A stretch of DNA of 64,000 nt from Paraburkholderia hospita. Its GTDB lineage: Bacteria > Pseudomonadota > Gammaproteobacteria > Burkholderiales > Burkholderiaceae. Each line of letters opens with the position of its first letter. Positions within the stretch are counted from its first letter, which is position 1. A program made the translations under genes and the position numbers. This document shows positions 18,540 through 28,351 of the stretch, one piece after another. The stretch is from contig NZ_CP026106.1 in assembly GCF_002902965.1 (NCBI RefSeq), positions 186,001-250,000 of the forward strand, given 5' to 3'. The notes below the pieces were generated by a model, which saw nothing but the letters and a program-made list of their open reading frames with translations, was not told where the DNA came from and did not search any database.

Positions 18540-19417
18540 GCGGATGCTCCTTGCACATCGTTGAGCCATGCGGGATCGCGCGAGAGAACGGGCAACTCGG
18601 CAGGCGGATTCGCAAGCGGCGGATTCGCCGCCAACAAGCCGCGTGTATACGGATGCTGCGCATGAACGAGATCGCGCGCCGCGCAGGTTTCGACGACGCG
18701 CCCCGCGTACATCACCACGACGCGGTCGCAGAACGACATCACGAGCGGCAGATCGTGGCTGATGAAGATGAGGCCAGTATCATGTTTCGCGATCATTTCA
18801 TCGAGCACGGCGAGTACCTGCATCGATACCAACACGTCGAGCGCGCTAGTCGGTTCGTCGGCGATCAACAGGCGCGGCCCCGTCGATACCATCATCGCGA
18901 TCATCACGCGCTGCCCCATGCCGCCCGAGAGTTCGTGCGGATACGAATCCACCACGCGCTCCGGGTTGCGAATATGCACGGCTTCGAGCGCGGCGATGAT
19001 CTTCTCGCGCATCGCGCGCCGGCCGAGCTTCGGCTCGTGCAGCGCGAACGCTTCGCGCATCTGCTGTGCCACGGTCATCACCGGGTTCAGCGAGTATTTC
19101 GGGTCTTGCAGGATCATGCCCATCTGCTGGCCACACAACTTCCGGCGCTTGTCGGCGCGCATGTCGAGCAGATCGCTTCCATCGAAGCGCATCGTCTTGG
19201 CCGTGCAATGCGCGGCGGGCGGCAACAATCCCAGCAGCGCGCGACCCGTCAACGATTTACCCGACCCGGACTCGCCGACAATGCCAAGCCGCTCGCCCTT
19301 GTTCAGCGTCAGCGAAAGACCACGCACCGCTTCGTTCATCGTGCCGTCGTGCGTGCGGAACGCAATGCGCAGATCGTCGATTTCGCACAATGCGGGCGTC
19401 GTGTCGTGCGTGCTCAT
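18536..19417 (-). CDS. ddpD: Dipeptide ABC transporter ATP-binding protein DdpD-like
   Basis: An ATPase subunit of 293 residues. It has Walker A GESGSGKS near 48-55, the signature LSGGMGQRVMIA near 160 and Walker B LLIADEPTSALD near 183. The tail (about 255-290) has the oligopeptide-ATPase C-terminal extension with an ARDLVHAQHPYTRGLL motif. The ATG at 19417 is preferred because GGAG lies six bases upstream and it begins right after the ddpC stop; the alternative ATG at 19429 has no ribosome site. Confidence 0.88.
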   Translation of the reverse strand: MSTHDTTPALCEIDDLRIAFRTHDGTMNEAVRGLSLTLNKGERLGIVGESGSGKSLTGRALLGLLPPAAHCTAKTMRFDGSDLLDMRADKRRKLCGQQMGMILQDPKYSLNPVMTVAQQMREAFALHEPKLGRRAMREKIIAALEAVHIRNPERVVDSYPHELSGGMGQRVMIAMMVSTGPRLLIADEPTSALDVLVSMQVLAVLDEMIAKHDTGLIFISHDLPLVMSFCDRVVVMYAGRVVETCAARDLVHAQHPYTRGLLAANPPLANPPAELPVLSRDPAWLNDVQGASA

Positions 19418-19418
19418 G

Positions 19419-20372
19419 TCAGTCTCCATGACGCGGATCGAAAACATCGCGCAATCCATCGCCGAGCAGATTGAACGCGAGGCTCACGAGCAGAATCGCG
19501 AAGCCCGGAATGGTCGCGACCCACCACGAATCGAGCAGCACGTTGCGGCCCGATGCGACCATGAAGCCCCATTCGGGACTCGGCGGCTGCGCGCCGAGTC
19601 CGAGAAAGCCGAGTCCCGCGACGGTCAGAATGATGCCCGCCATATCGAGCGTCGCGCGCACGATCACCGACGACGAACAAAGCGGCACGATATAGCGCAG
19701 CAGAATGCGCAGGTTAGACGCGCCTTGCAGGCGTGCAACGTGAATGAAGTCGGTCTGCACCAGGCGCAATGTCTCGGCGCGCGCGAGCCGCGCATACGCG
19801 GGCCATGCCGTAATCGAAATGGCGATCACGGCATTGAACACACCCGGCCCCAAGGCGGCGGCGAAGGCGAGCGCGAGCACGATCTTCGGAAACGCGAGCG
19901 CGATGTCGGTCACGCGCATCAGTACGTTGTCGACCCAGCCGCCGAAGAAGCCCGCCGTCGTGCCGATCAGGAGGCCGATGGGCACGACGACCACCACGAC
20001 GAGTATCGCGATAGAGAGCGTCAGCCGCGACCCGTAAATGATGCGCGAGAGAATATCGCGGCCGAGCTGATCGGTGCCGAGCCAGTGAGACGCCGAGCCG
20101 GGCGGCAACAGCCGGTCGGACAGCACCTGTATCAACGGGTCGTGCGGCGCGATCCACGGCCCGATGATCGCGACGATCACGAGCAGCACGAGGATCGAGA
20201 AGCCGAACACCGACAGCGGATTGCCCCTGAAGCGCCGCCAGCGCCGGTATGCAAGGCCGAGCGCGGCTTGCCGGCGCGATGCGGGCGTGTCCGTCAGCAG
20301 CCATTCCTTCCAGGTCGGACGGGGCGCGTTCATCGGCCAGTCCGATGTAGAACGGTCAACAGGAGGTCGCAC
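19419..20372 (-). CDS. ddpC: Dipeptide ABC transporter permease DdpC-like
   Basis: A permease of 317 residues from the DppC/OppC group. It has an N-terminal cytoplasmic stretch, a first membrane segment near 52-72 (SVFGFSILVLLVIVAIIG), the LGTDQLGRDILSR motif near 105, and the EAA loop with ARLARAETL near 200. GTG at 20372 is taken as the start because GGAG lies nine bases upstream; the ATG at 20333 has no such site. It forms a channel with the DdpB-like permease. Confidence 0.85.
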   Translation of the reverse strand: MRPPVDRSTSDWPMNAPRPTWKEWLLTDTPASRRQAALGLAYRRWRRFRGNPLSVFGFSILVLLVIVAIIGPWIAPHDPLIQVLSDRLLPPGSASHWLGTDQLGRDILSRIIYGSRLTLSIAILVVVVVVPIGLLIGTTAGFFGGWVDNVLMRVTDIALAFPKIVLALAFAAALGPGVFNAVIAISITAWPAYARLARAETLRLVQTDFIHVARLQGASNLRILLRYIVPLCSSSVIVRATLDMAGIILTVAGLGFLGLGAQPPSPEWGFMVASGRNVLLDSWWVATIPGFAILLVSLAFNLLGDGLRDVFDPRHGD

Positions 20373-20391
20373 GTCGAAAGTCTCCGTTGCA

Positions 20392-21462
20392 TCAGCGGGC
20401 GCGCGGATCGAACACGCGATAGAGCGCGTCGGTCAGCAGATTCAACGCGATGAAGGTGATGCCGATCACGAGCGTACTGCCGAGTACGGCATTCATGTCG
20501 GCGTTGAGCAAGGCGCCCGTCAGATACGAGCCAATGCCCGGCCACGCAAAGACGATTTCCGTCAACACCGAACCTTCGAGCAGAAAGCTGTACGAGAGCG
20601 CGATCACCGTGAGCAGCGGCACCGCTATATTGCCGAACGCATGCACCCATACGACGCGCCGCTCGGACAGACCTTTGGCGCGTGCCGTGGTGATGTACTC
20701 CTGATTCAACTGGTCGAGCATGAACGAGCGCGTCATCCGGCTCAGGTACGCGACCGAGTAGTAACCGAGTATCGCGGCGGGTAATGCGATATGCGACAGC
20801 GCATTGAAGAACACATCCCATTCGCCCGCGATCAATGAATCGATCAACAGGCTGCCCGTTCGCGTATCGACCATGCCGTCGAATACTGGGTCGAGCCTTC
20901 CCGGTCCCGATACCCAATGCAGCTTCGCATAGAACAGCAGCAATCCCATCAAGCCGAGCCAGAACACCGGCACCGAACTGCCGATCAAGCCGATGAAACG
21001 CGCCACATGATCGATCCAGCGGTTATGCCGGACAGCCGCAATCACGCCGAGCGGCACGCCGACCAGCACGCCGATGATCGTCGACAGTGTCGCGAGTTCG
21101 AGCGTCGCGGGGAACACGCGCTTGATATCGTCGATCACCGGGTTGGCTGTCAGCAGCGATACGCCGAGATCGCCGTGCAGCACCGCGCTCACATAGATGA
21201 AGAACTGCTCGGCCAGCGGCTTGTCGAGACCGAGCTGGATGCGCGCGGCCGCATACGCGCTCGCCGACGCGCGGTCGCCGAGTATCGCGAGCACGGGGTC
21301 GATCGGCACCTTGCGGCCGATCACGAAGGTCACGGCCAGCAGGCCCGTGAACGTGATGGCGAGTGTGAGCACCCAGCGCAGCACGCGCAACGTCCAGCGC
21401 AAGCTTGCGCTGCGCGCGGACGCAGCGCGGATCTGGTCGATGGGAGTGAGCGGTGTCGACAT
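20392..21462 (-). CDS. ddpB: Dipeptide ABC transporter permease DdpB-like
   Basis: A permease of 356 residues from the DppB/OppB group. The first membrane segment lies near 28-48, PIDPVLAILGDRAS follows near 54, and the EAA-type cytoplasmic loop carries YITTARAKGLSERRVVW near 255. The length exceeds DppB because of a longer N-terminus. It lies 13 bases after ddpA and 19 bases before ddpC, within one operon. Confidence 0.86.
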   Translation of the reverse strand: MSTPLTPIDQIRAASARSASLRWTLRVLRWVLTLAITFTGLLAVTFVIGRKVPIDPVLAILGDRASASAYAAARIQLGLDKPLAEQFFIYVSAVLHGDLGVSLLTANPVIDDIKRVFPATLELATLSTIIGVLVGVPLGVIAAVRHNRWIDHVARFIGLIGSSVPVFWLGLMGLLLFYAKLHWVSGPGRLDPVFDGMVDTRTGSLLIDSLIAGEWDVFFNALSHIALPAAILGYYSVAYLSRMTRSFMLDQLNQEYITTARAKGLSERRVVWVHAFGNIAVPLLTVIALSYSFLLEGSVLTEIVFAWPGIGSYLTGALLNADMNAVLGSTLVIGITFIALNLLTDALYRVFDPRAR

Positions 21463-21475
21463 ATCTGCCGCGTGC

Positions 21476-23083
21476 CTATTGCTTCTTCACGTGCAGATAC
21501 GACACGAGATCGTTGATCGGGCCGACTTCGAGTCCCGACACGCCCGGACGCATCGCCACTTGCGACACCTGCTGGAACATGATGACGAACGGCGACTTCG
21601 CGAGCATTTCCTTCTGCATCGTTTGATAGAGCTGCGCGCGATTGGCCGGCGACGATTCAGCGAGTGCCGCGTTGGTCTCTTTCGTGAGATCGGGAATGTC
21701 CCACGAATTACGCCACGCAAGCATCTTGTACGAAGACTTGTCGGAGTTGTCGGGATTCCACGCGTAGCCTTGCGCATTGCTGTGCGGGTCGATGTAGTCC
21801 GCCGACCATTCGCCGATATAAATATCGTGCTGGCGCGCGCGGTACTTTGCGAGCGTCTGCTTGTTGTCGCCCGGAATGATCTCGACCTTGATGCCGCCTT
21901 GCGCGAGATTGGCCTGTACGGCCTGCGCGATTTCGTTGTACGGATACGCGCTGCGCACGTCCATCGTCACTTTGAACCCGTTCGGCAAGCCGGCTTTCGC
22001 AAGCAGCGCCTTCGCTTTCGCCACGTCTTGATGATACGGATTACTGTTCAGCGCACCGAGAAAGCCTTCCGGCAGGAACGTCTGATGAACCTTGAAGGTG
22101 TTCTTCGTCACGTTCTTCTGGATGCCGTCGTAATCGATCAGCCATTTCATGGCTTCCTGCACTTCCGGCTTAGCGAGATTCGGGTTCTTCACGTTGAGGC
22201 CGAGATAGAGCAGCGTGGCCTGCGGCACGGACGTCACGGTCACCTTGTTGCCCTTGGTGAGCGTGGCGAGATCGTCGGGGCTGAGATTGCGCGCGACGTC
22301 CGCGTCGCCGTTTTCGAGCAGCAGGCGCTGGCTCGAGGCTTCCGGCACATGGCGCATCACGATGCGCTTCATTGCCAGCGGCATCCGGTAGCCGTCGTAC
22401 TTCTGCAGGATGATGCTGTCGTTCGCCGTCCATTTGACGAGCTTGTACGCGCCGGAGCCGGCCTCGTTCGTGCGCAGCCATTCGTTGCCGAAATCATTGC
22501 CTTTCTGGTGCGACAGCAGCAGCTTCTTGTCGAGCACGGATGCAGGCCACGCGCCTAGCACGTTGAGCACGAACGTGGGCGCGTATTTCTGGTCGGTCGT
22601 GATGCTGACGGTCGAGTCGTCGATCTTCTTGACGTTTTGCAGCGCGTTGTCCTTCGTCAGGCCTATGCCTTGCAGCACCGCGGCCGCGCCCTTGTCGAGC
22701 AGCACGCAGCGCTGGATCGACCATGCGACGTCGTCGGCCGTGAGCGGGTTGCCCGAATGGAACTTGAGGTCCGGCCGAATCTTGAACGTGAACGTCAAAC
22801 CGTCCGGGCTGACCGTCCACGACTGCGCGACGTCGCCGTTGAATTTCGACGGGTCTTTCAGATCGACGCGCACTAGGCGGTCGTACGTGTTCGCGACATA
22901 TTCCTCGGGCACCAGCTCGTACACTTCGCCCGGATCGAGCGTCGAAAACTCGTCGAGCGTGGTGGCGATCACCAGCATGTCTTTCGGCGTGGCCGCCAAT
23001 GCGGTGCTTGTTGTCGTCATCGTAAGCGTTAGTGCCGAGACGACGGCCACTGCCGCTAGCGCATTGCGCAGAACCAGATTCAT
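21476..23083 (-). CDS. ddpA: Dipeptide-binding periplasmic protein DdpA-like
   Basis: A family 5 solute-binding protein (SBP_bac_5) of 535 residues with a signal peptide (cleavage near ALAA, about residue 31). It carries family features such as FKIRPDLKFHSGNPLTADDV near 100 and repeated helices of the large peptide-binding lobe. It delivers dipeptides, probably D-Ala-D-Ala given the adjacent ddpX, to the membrane complex. A 55-base gap separates it from ddpX. Confidence 0.87.
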   Translation of the reverse strand: MNLVLRNALAAVAVVSALTLTMTTTSTALAATPKDMLVIATTLDEFSTLDPGEVYELVPEEYVANTYDRLVRVDLKDPSKFNGDVAQSWTVSPDGLTFTFKIRPDLKFHSGNPLTADDVAWSIQRCVLLDKGAAAVLQGIGLTKDNALQNVKKIDDSTVSITTDQKYAPTFVLNVLGAWPASVLDKKLLLSHQKGNDFGNEWLRTNEAGSGAYKLVKWTANDSIILQKYDGYRMPLAMKRIVMRHVPEASSQRLLLENGDADVARNLSPDDLATLTKGNKVTVTSVPQATLLYLGLNVKNPNLAKPEVQEAMKWLIDYDGIQKNVTKNTFKVHQTFLPEGFLGALNSNPYHQDVAKAKALLAKAGLPNGFKVTMDVRSAYPYNEIAQAVQANLAQGGIKVEIIPGDNKQTLAKYRARQHDIYIGEWSADYIDPHSNAQGYAWNPDNSDKSSYKMLAWRNSWDIPDLTKETNAALAESSPANRAQLYQTMQKEMLAKSPFVIMFQQVSQVAMRPGVSGLEVGPINDLVSYLHVKKQ

Positions 23084-23138
23084 ACTCGCTCCGTATCGAG
23101 AGGGAACATGCGTGGGAAGGCTGCAAAAAAAGCGTGGA

Positions 23139-23705
23139 CTACATCAGCTTCAACGGGCCGCTTTCGCTGTTGTCGATGATGGGCAGCGCGCGCGAGCCGG
23201 GTATTTCGTAATGCCACCACTCGCTCGCAATATGCGTGAAGCCGGACGCGTGCATGATGCCGAGCAACAGCAAGCGGTTGCGCTGCACATGCTGCGGCAG
23301 CCCTTTGTGAAAATGCTCGGACTCCTTGACCATCGCGTCGAAGCCGGTGCCCATGTCGAGCGCTTCGCCATGGCTGTCGATCAAGGTCAGATCGAGTGCC
23401 GTGCCGCGGCTATGATTCGAGCCGCGCCCGAGTTCCGCGATATAGGTCGGATCGGGCAAGAAGTCCCACAGAACCTTTTGCGCCTGCGGCGGACGGTACG
23501 CATCGAAAATGCGCAGCTTCATGCCGATGCTGGCCGCGAGTTCGACCGCCTTGCGCAAGCCCGTTTCGGCGGGCGCGAGCAACAGGCAGTGCGCTTCCTT
23601 GTAGATCGGCTTGCCGATGAAGTTATTGGCGGTCGCATAGGCGAGGTCGAGTTCGACGCCATGCGTTTCCGGCGTGACATGTATTAGTTGTGGGGTATCG
23701 GTCAT
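23139..23705 (-). CDS. ddpX: D-alanyl-D-alanine dipeptidase (VanX/DdpX family)
   Basis: A zinc dipeptidase of 188 residues. The key residues have the same spacing as in VanX: Arg71 in AYRPP, His98 and Asp105 in HSRGTALD, and Glu162 and His165 in EWWH. The enzyme splits D-Ala-D-Ala, releasing D-alanine in the cytoplasm. No signal peptide is visible. It is followed by ddpA, ddpB, ddpC, ddpD and ddpF homologues, the exact order of the E. coli ddp operon, which lets cells use the dipeptide as a nutrient or recycle wall precursors. It starts five bases after the regulator gene. Confidence 0.92.
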   Translation of the reverse strand: MTDTPQLIHVTPETHGVELDLAYATANNFIGKPIYKEAHCLLLAPAETGLRKAVELAASIGMKLRIFDAYRPPQAQKVLWDFLPDPTYIAELGRGSNHSRGTALDLTLIDSHGEALDMGTGFDAMVKESEHFHKGLPQHVQRNRLLLLGIMHASGFTHIASEWWHYEIPGSRALPIIDNSESGPLKLM

Positions 23706-23710
23706 GAGAA

Positions 23711-24607
23711 TCAGAGGTCGAATTGATCGAGTTCGCGCTGCAACTCTCGGTTGCGCGCAACACGTTGGTCGATAGCCGGACCCAATCGTTCAACAATCGA
23801 TGTCAATAGCAGATTGAACAGACACGTGAGCGGCGCAAGCGAATCCCAGAACTGGCCAACGTCCGTCTTCACCTGAATCAGGTCGCTGGGAAATTCGCGC
23901 GCCCATGGGCAATAGAGATCGGTGATGAGTGCAAACGGCAATTCGCGCCGCGTCGCCGCTTCGCAATAGCGCCGCGCGATGCGCGAATAGGCACGCGTGT
24001 CGGTGACGATCAGATACGGCGACGCGAACTCCGAATTGAGCGAGTCGACGTACGAGCCGGACATGCCGTCCGAATAGAACACGCGCGGGCGCAGGTACTC
24101 CAGGTAGCTGTAGAACGCGTTGGAAATGCCGCGCGTCGATTGGATGCCGAGAATGAACACGGCATCCGCTTCGGCAATGCGCTGCGCAATGCGCGCGAAG
24201 GTCTCGCCTTGCGCAAGTTGATACACGTAGCGGATGGCATCGACTTCGAGATCGAGCGAGCGCACGGTGGTGGCATCGCCCGCATTGCCCGCATCGACGC
24301 CGTTCGCGCTGCTGTCGCTACTGTCATCGCGCTCGCTGCGGTAAGCGTCGAGCCGGTCGGTGATGAACCACGGACGCGATTGTGCGCCGCGCAACTCGCG
24401 CTTCAGGTCGTCGAGATTGCGATAGCCGACGCTGCGCAGAAAGCGCCCCACCGATATCCCGCTCGTGCCCGTCTGATGCGCGATCTGGTCCGCCGTTTCG
24501 AGGCCGAGGCGTTCGAGATTCGCCAGCATGTAGCTGGCGATGCGCTTAGCCGTGGGCGTGAGCGTCGCGAAGCTTGCTTCGACTGTGTGGGCGAATGCGG
24601 TGGACAT
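23711..24607 (-). CDS. RpiR/MurR-family transcriptional regulator
   Basis: The protein has 298 residues. The N-terminal helix-turn-helix (about 1-80) has LTPTAKRIASYML and SGISVGRFLRSVGY. A SIS-like phosphosugar domain follows (about 130-280, with ILGIQSTRGISN). Such regulators, for example MurR, sense amino-sugar phosphates from wall turnover. Its place as the first gene of the ddp operon suggests it represses or activates that operon, perhaps linking D-Ala-D-Ala use to peptidoglycan recycling. A stretch of Asp/Ser-rich sequence near residues 92-106 probably links the two domains. Confidence 0.85.
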   Translation of the reverse strand: MSTAFAHTVEASFATLTPTAKRIASYMLANLERLGLETADQIAHQTGTSGISVGRFLRSVGYRNLDDLKRELRGAQSRPWFITDRLDAYRSERDDSSDSSANGVDAGNAGDATTVRSLDLEVDAIRYVYQLAQGETFARIAQRIAEADAVFILGIQSTRGISNAFYSYLEYLRPRVFYSDGMSGSYVDSLNSEFASPYLIVTDTRAYSRIARRYCEAATRRELPFALITDLYCPWAREFPSDLIQVKTDVGQFWDSLAPLTCLFNLLLTSIVERLGPAIDQRVARNRELQRELDQFDL

Positions 24608-25055
24608 CGAGTGTCGTTCAGCGTCTTATTCGTTAGTTATCTGTCAAAGTCCGGCAATCTGGTACGTATATGACAGGGACAATAAAGCGAGCGCTAACTT
24701 AAAATTTTTATCGGATTCCGCAAACTCATAGCACTTTGACCCGGCGTGCATTGAACGTCATTCATCCGTCATCCGCTTCCGGCAGCACTTCTTGCACGCG
24801 CTGCATGCCTTGCAACTCAAGGCTCGCCCCTTCTCTGCTCGCTTGTTCGAATGGCGCTAAGATCGCTCCCGCAGCAACCGGTCCGCGCGTTGTGAGCGCT
24901 GCGCAGACCGACATGACGACGGCATGACCGTCCCCGATTTCGCCTCCAGAGACAGCGGTTGCCGATCTGCCATGGCGACCGCAGTCGCTGGAAATCCCAC
25001 AGTACGATCCGGTGGCGCGTCCCCGGAGCTTCCTATAAGTGTTGGAGGGCTAGAC
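24608..25055. other. Divergent intergenic region between the ddp regulator and catalase
   Basis: About 450 bases. The part at 24640-24730 is distinctly AT-richer than its surroundings (for example TTAAAATTTTTATC) and probably holds the promoter of the regulator-ddp operon and upstream elements for katA. The frame of katA stays open back to 24924 but is rejected as coding there. No operator or hairpin could be defined. Confidence 0.45.
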
Positions 25056-26498
25056 GTGAACAAGCTGACGACTGCTTTTGGCGCACCCGTTGTAGACAAT
25101 CAGAACACCCAGACGGCGGGCCCGCGCGGCCCGGCATTGCTGCAGGACGTGTGGTTCCTCGAGAAGCTCGCGCACTTCGACCGCGAGGTGATTCCCGAGC
25201 GCCGCATGCATGCGAAAGGCTCGGGCGCATTCGGCACGTTCACGGTCACGCATGACATTTCGAAGTACACGCGCGCCAAGATCTTTTCGCAGATCGGCAA
25301 GAAGACGGAACTGTTCGCGCGTTTCTCGACGGTCGCGGGCGAGCGCGGCGCAGCCGATGCCGAGCGCGACATCCGCGGCTTCGCCGTGAAGTTCTATACG
25401 GACGAAGGCAACTGGGATCTCGTCGGCAACAACACGCCCGTGTTCTTCCTGCGCGATCCGCTGAAATTTCCGGACCTGAACCACGCGATCAAGCGCGACC
25501 CACGCTCGGGCCTGCGCAGCGCAGAAAGCAACTGGGACTTCTGGACGCAACTGCCCGAAGCGCTGCATCAGATCACGATCGTGATGAGCGATCGCGGCAT
25601 TCCGAAGTCGTTCCGTCATATGCATGGTTTCGGCAGCCATACGTTCAGCTTCATCAACGCTGACAAGGAACGCTTCTGGGTGAAGTTCCATCTGCACACG
25701 CAGCAGGGCATCGAGAACCTGTCGGATGCGGAAGCCACGGCGCTCGTCGGCGCGGACCGCGAGAGCTCACATCGCGACCTGTACGAATCGATCGAAGCCA
25801 ACGAATTCCCGAAGTGGACGATGTACGTGCAGGTGATGCCGGAAGCGGATGCGTCGAAGACCCCGTACAACCCGTTCGATCTGACCAAGATCTGGCCGAA
25901 GAAGGATTACCCGCTGATCGAAGTGGGCGTGATGGAATTGAACCGCAACGCGGACAATCATTTCGCCGATGTCGAGCAGTCCGCGTTCAATCCCGCGAAC
26001 GTGGTGCCGGGCATCAGCTTCTCGCCGGACAAGATGCTGCAAGGCCGCCTGTTCTCGTACGGCGACGCGCAACGCTATCGCCTGGGCGTGAACCACAGCC
26101 TGATTCCCGTGAATGCGCCGAGGTGCCCGGTGCATAGCTATCACCGCGACGGCTCGATGCGCGTCGACGGCAACATGGGCGGCGCGACGCCATATAACCC
26201 GAATACGCGCGGCGAATGGCTCGATCAGCCGGACTTCAGCGAGCCGCCGCTATCGATCGAAGGCGCCGCCGACCACTGGAACCACCGCACCGACGATGAC
26301 TACTTTTCGCAGCCGGGCAATCTGTTCCGCCTGATGTCGCCGGCGCAGCAGCAGACGTTGTTCGACAACACCGCGCGTGCCCTGACGGGCGTGTCGGAGC
26401 CGATCCGGAAGCTGCACGTCGAGCACTGCACGAAGGCCGATCCCGCGTATGGACAAGGCGTGGCGGCTGCGCTCGAATCGGCGGGCAAGGCGCGGTGA
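25056..26498 (+). CDS. katA: Catalase, small-subunit clade 3 type
   Basis: A haem catalase of 480 residues that breaks down hydrogen peroxide. The distal histidine lies in [13 protein letters not shown] (His52), the distal asparagine in [10 protein letters not shown] near 125, and the proximal tyrosine in [14 protein letters not shown] near 335. The GTG at 25056 has GGAGG seven bases upstream and gives the normal clade 3 length, so the open frame further upstream is not used. A strong terminator follows. No oxyR gene is adjacent. Confidence 0.93.
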   Translation: MNKLTTAFGAPVVDNQNTQTAGPRGPALLQDVWFLEKLAHFDREVIPERRMHAKGSGAFGTFTVTHDISKYTRAKIFSQIGKKTELFARFSTVAGERGAADAERDIRGFAVKFYTDEGNWDLVGNNTPVFFLRDPLKFPDLNHAIKRDPRSGLRSAESNWDFWTQLPEALHQITIVMSDRGIPKSFRHMHGFGSHTFSFINADKERFWVKFHLHTQQGIENLSDAEATALVGADRESSHRDLYESIEANEFPKWTMYVQVMPEADASKTPYNPFDLTKIWPKKDYPLIEVGVMELNRNADNHFADVEQSAFNPANVVPGISFSPDKMLQGRLFSYGDAQRYRLGVNHSLIPVNAPRCPVHSYHRDGSMRVDGNMGGATPYNPNTRGEWLDQPDFSEPPLSIEGAADHWNHRTDDDYFSQPGNLFRLMSPAQQQTLFDNTARALTGVSEPIRKLHVEHCTKADPAYGQGVAAALESAGKAR

Positions 26499-26547
26499 AA
26501 TGCGCTTTGCATAGCATCTGAGGGCTGTTGCGGCTCGCGCTGAACCT

Positions 26548-26583
26548 GCCCCGAAGGCCGAACGGCCTTCGGGGCTTTTATTT
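26548..26583. terminator. Bidirectional rho-independent terminator after catalase
   Basis: A perfect 13-bp stem (GCCCCGAAGGCCG, 26548-26560, with its complement ending at 26575) closes an AA loop and is followed by TTTTATTT. It overlaps the last codons of the convergent LysR gene. Confidence 0.9.
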
Positions 26584-27522
26584 CGACTGCGCGAGAGAAT
26601 CGTACGGGGACGCTTCCTGTAAGGCAGATTTCCATTCGATCGCGCATTGATCCACGAACCACGCAATGCGCGACTGACAGAACTCGAGATAGGTCCGCAC
26701 GATGGCGGAAGGATGCCGATGCGACGGATACAGCAGATTGACCTGCTGATCCGGCAACGGATACGACGGCAGAAGCGGGACGAGCCGTCCTTGCCGGATC
26801 GGCTCGGCGGCGAGAAAGGGCGGAATCTCAGTGACGAACTCGCCGTTCAGCGCGCGATAACGAAGCTGCGCGTAGTCGTTGGTGGTCAGCACGATGTGCG
26901 GTTCGACCGTCGTCTTGCCGAGCTGCCATGTGTTGGCGTCATTGGGCGCGCGGTTCCAGAGCGCGCAGGGCAGACGGGTGAGCGCGGACGGTTCGTGCGG
27001 CATGCCGAAGCGCTCGATCAGTTGCGGACTCGCAACCAGCACGTGACGATACGACAGCATGCGCCGCGCGACCATCGCTTCATGCGCAATCGCGCCGACG
27101 CGCAACGCCACGTCGATGCCTTCCTCGATCAGATCGACGCGCCGTTCGGTCGTGTACACATGCACGCGGATGTCAGGGTAGCGGCGCTGAAAGTCGTGCA
27201 GGAGATCCCACCAGATATCGAACGCGGGCGGCAGCGACAGGCGCAGCCGGCCTTTGAGCATGGCCTGATCGGAGGCGACGGCTTCCTCGCCGTCTTTCAG
27301 AATCTCGACGCCGAGACTCGCATGCTGGTAGAGCCGCGCGCCGGCATCGGTGAGCCGGGTGCCGCGCGCCGAACGCTCCAGCAGTTGCACGTTCAGCTCT
27401 TTTTCCAGCGCGCGAATGCGCCGGCTGATGGTGGCGAGCGGCACGCCCATCCGGCTGGCCGCGTTCATGAGACTGCCAGTCTGGACGACGCTGACAAAGA
27501 TGCGGACGTCGTTGAGATCCAC
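26578..27522 (-). CDS. LysR-family transcriptional regulator
   Basis: The protein has 314 residues. The N-terminal winged helix (about 1-60) has the LysR pattern VQTGSLMNAASRMGVPLATI followed by RRIRALEKELNVQLLER. The rest is the periplasmic-binding-protein-like effector domain. The short distance to katA reflects a shared terminator, not regulation, since the two genes converge. The target is unknown, and no divergent partner lies at its 5' side. Confidence 0.88.
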   Translation of the reverse strand: MDLNDVRIFVSVVQTGSLMNAASRMGVPLATISRRIRALEKELNVQLLERSARGTRLTDAGARLYQHASLGVEILKDGEEAVASDQAMLKGRLRLSLPPAFDIWWDLLHDFQRRYPDIRVHVYTTERRVDLIEEGIDVALRVGAIAHEAMVARRMLSYRHVLVASPQLIERFGMPHEPSALTRLPCALWNRAPNDANTWQLGKTTVEPHIVLTTNDYAQLRYRALNGEFVTEIPPFLAAEPIRQGRLVPLLPSYPLPDQQVNLLYPSHRHPSAIVRTYLEFCQSRIAWFVDQCAIEWKSALQEASPYDSLAQSK

Positions 27523-27614
27523 CGCGTTTCACCCGGAAGAGACGATGTGATCGCGATCTTAGTGCAAATGCTTCGTGCTGGGGAAGAGGCGGAACCCGTC
27601 AGGTGTCCAGTTTT

Positions 27615-28103
27615 TCAGCGCAGCGACGCGACGAAAATCCGCGCGACTTCTTCCAGCCCACGGCGGTCTTCGTCGTCGAAGCGCGCCAGCACAGGGCTGT
27701 CGATATCGAGCACGCCGAACAGTTCGCCATTCGCCTTTTGCAGCGGAATCACAATCTCCGAGCGCGACGCCGAATCGCACGCGATATGCCCGGGAAACGC
27801 ATCGACATCCGGCACGACCTGCGTCTCACGCGTTTCGGCTGCGCGGCCGCATACGCCACGGCCCATCGGAATACGCACGCAGGCGGGCTTGCCCTGAAAC
27901 GGACCGACGACCAGCTCGCCGTCGAGCGCGAAATAAAAACCTGCCCAGTTCAACTCCGGCAGGCTGTGAAAGATCAGCGCCGACAGATTGGCCGCATTGG
28001 CGATCTGATTGGATTCGCCTTCGAGCAGCGACCGCGCCTGCGACGCCAGTTCCTGATAGAACTCGGCCTTGGGCAGCGCGGTATTGATGGTGGCTTCGAA
28101 CAT
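27615..28103 (-). CDS. msrC: Free methionine-(R)-sulfoxide reductase (GAF domain)
   Basis: A single GAF domain of 162 residues that reduces free methionine-R-sulfoxide using thioredoxin. Three cysteines at 75 (KPACVRIP), 85 (GRGVCG) and 109 (GHIACDS) match the spacing of the redox cysteines of E. coli MsrC/YebR. It is cytoplasmic. The ATG at 28103 is chosen; a GTG three codons upstream (28112) is possible. It lies near katA and a nitroreductase, a loose oxidative-stress grouping without clear co-transcription. Confidence 0.88.
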   Translation of the reverse strand: MFEATINTALPKAEFYQELASQARSLLEGESNQIANAANLSALIFHSLPELNWAGFYFALDGELVVGPFQGKPACVRIPMGRGVCGRAAETRETQVVPDVDAFPGHIACDSASRSEIVIPLQKANGELFGVLDIDSPVLARFDDEDRRGLEEVARIFVASLR

Positions 28104-28351
28104 CGGATGCACTCGTGTTGGCTTCAGGAAACCATGATTTTCGCATCAAAGCGCGAAACGCGACGGCAGCCTGCTTTTCTGCATGCGCTTTCATCGAGCG
28201 CGGTACGGAATACGGTTGCCGGATCTCCGAAAGTCGTAGCAGTCGTATTGGCAACATGAGCGGCCCGGCGTGGGCCACAAGGAAAGATGATGCGTACACC
28301 GTCGTTCAACTTCATGCCCGCGATGGGGTCGTGACGGTTTTCTGCTGATAG

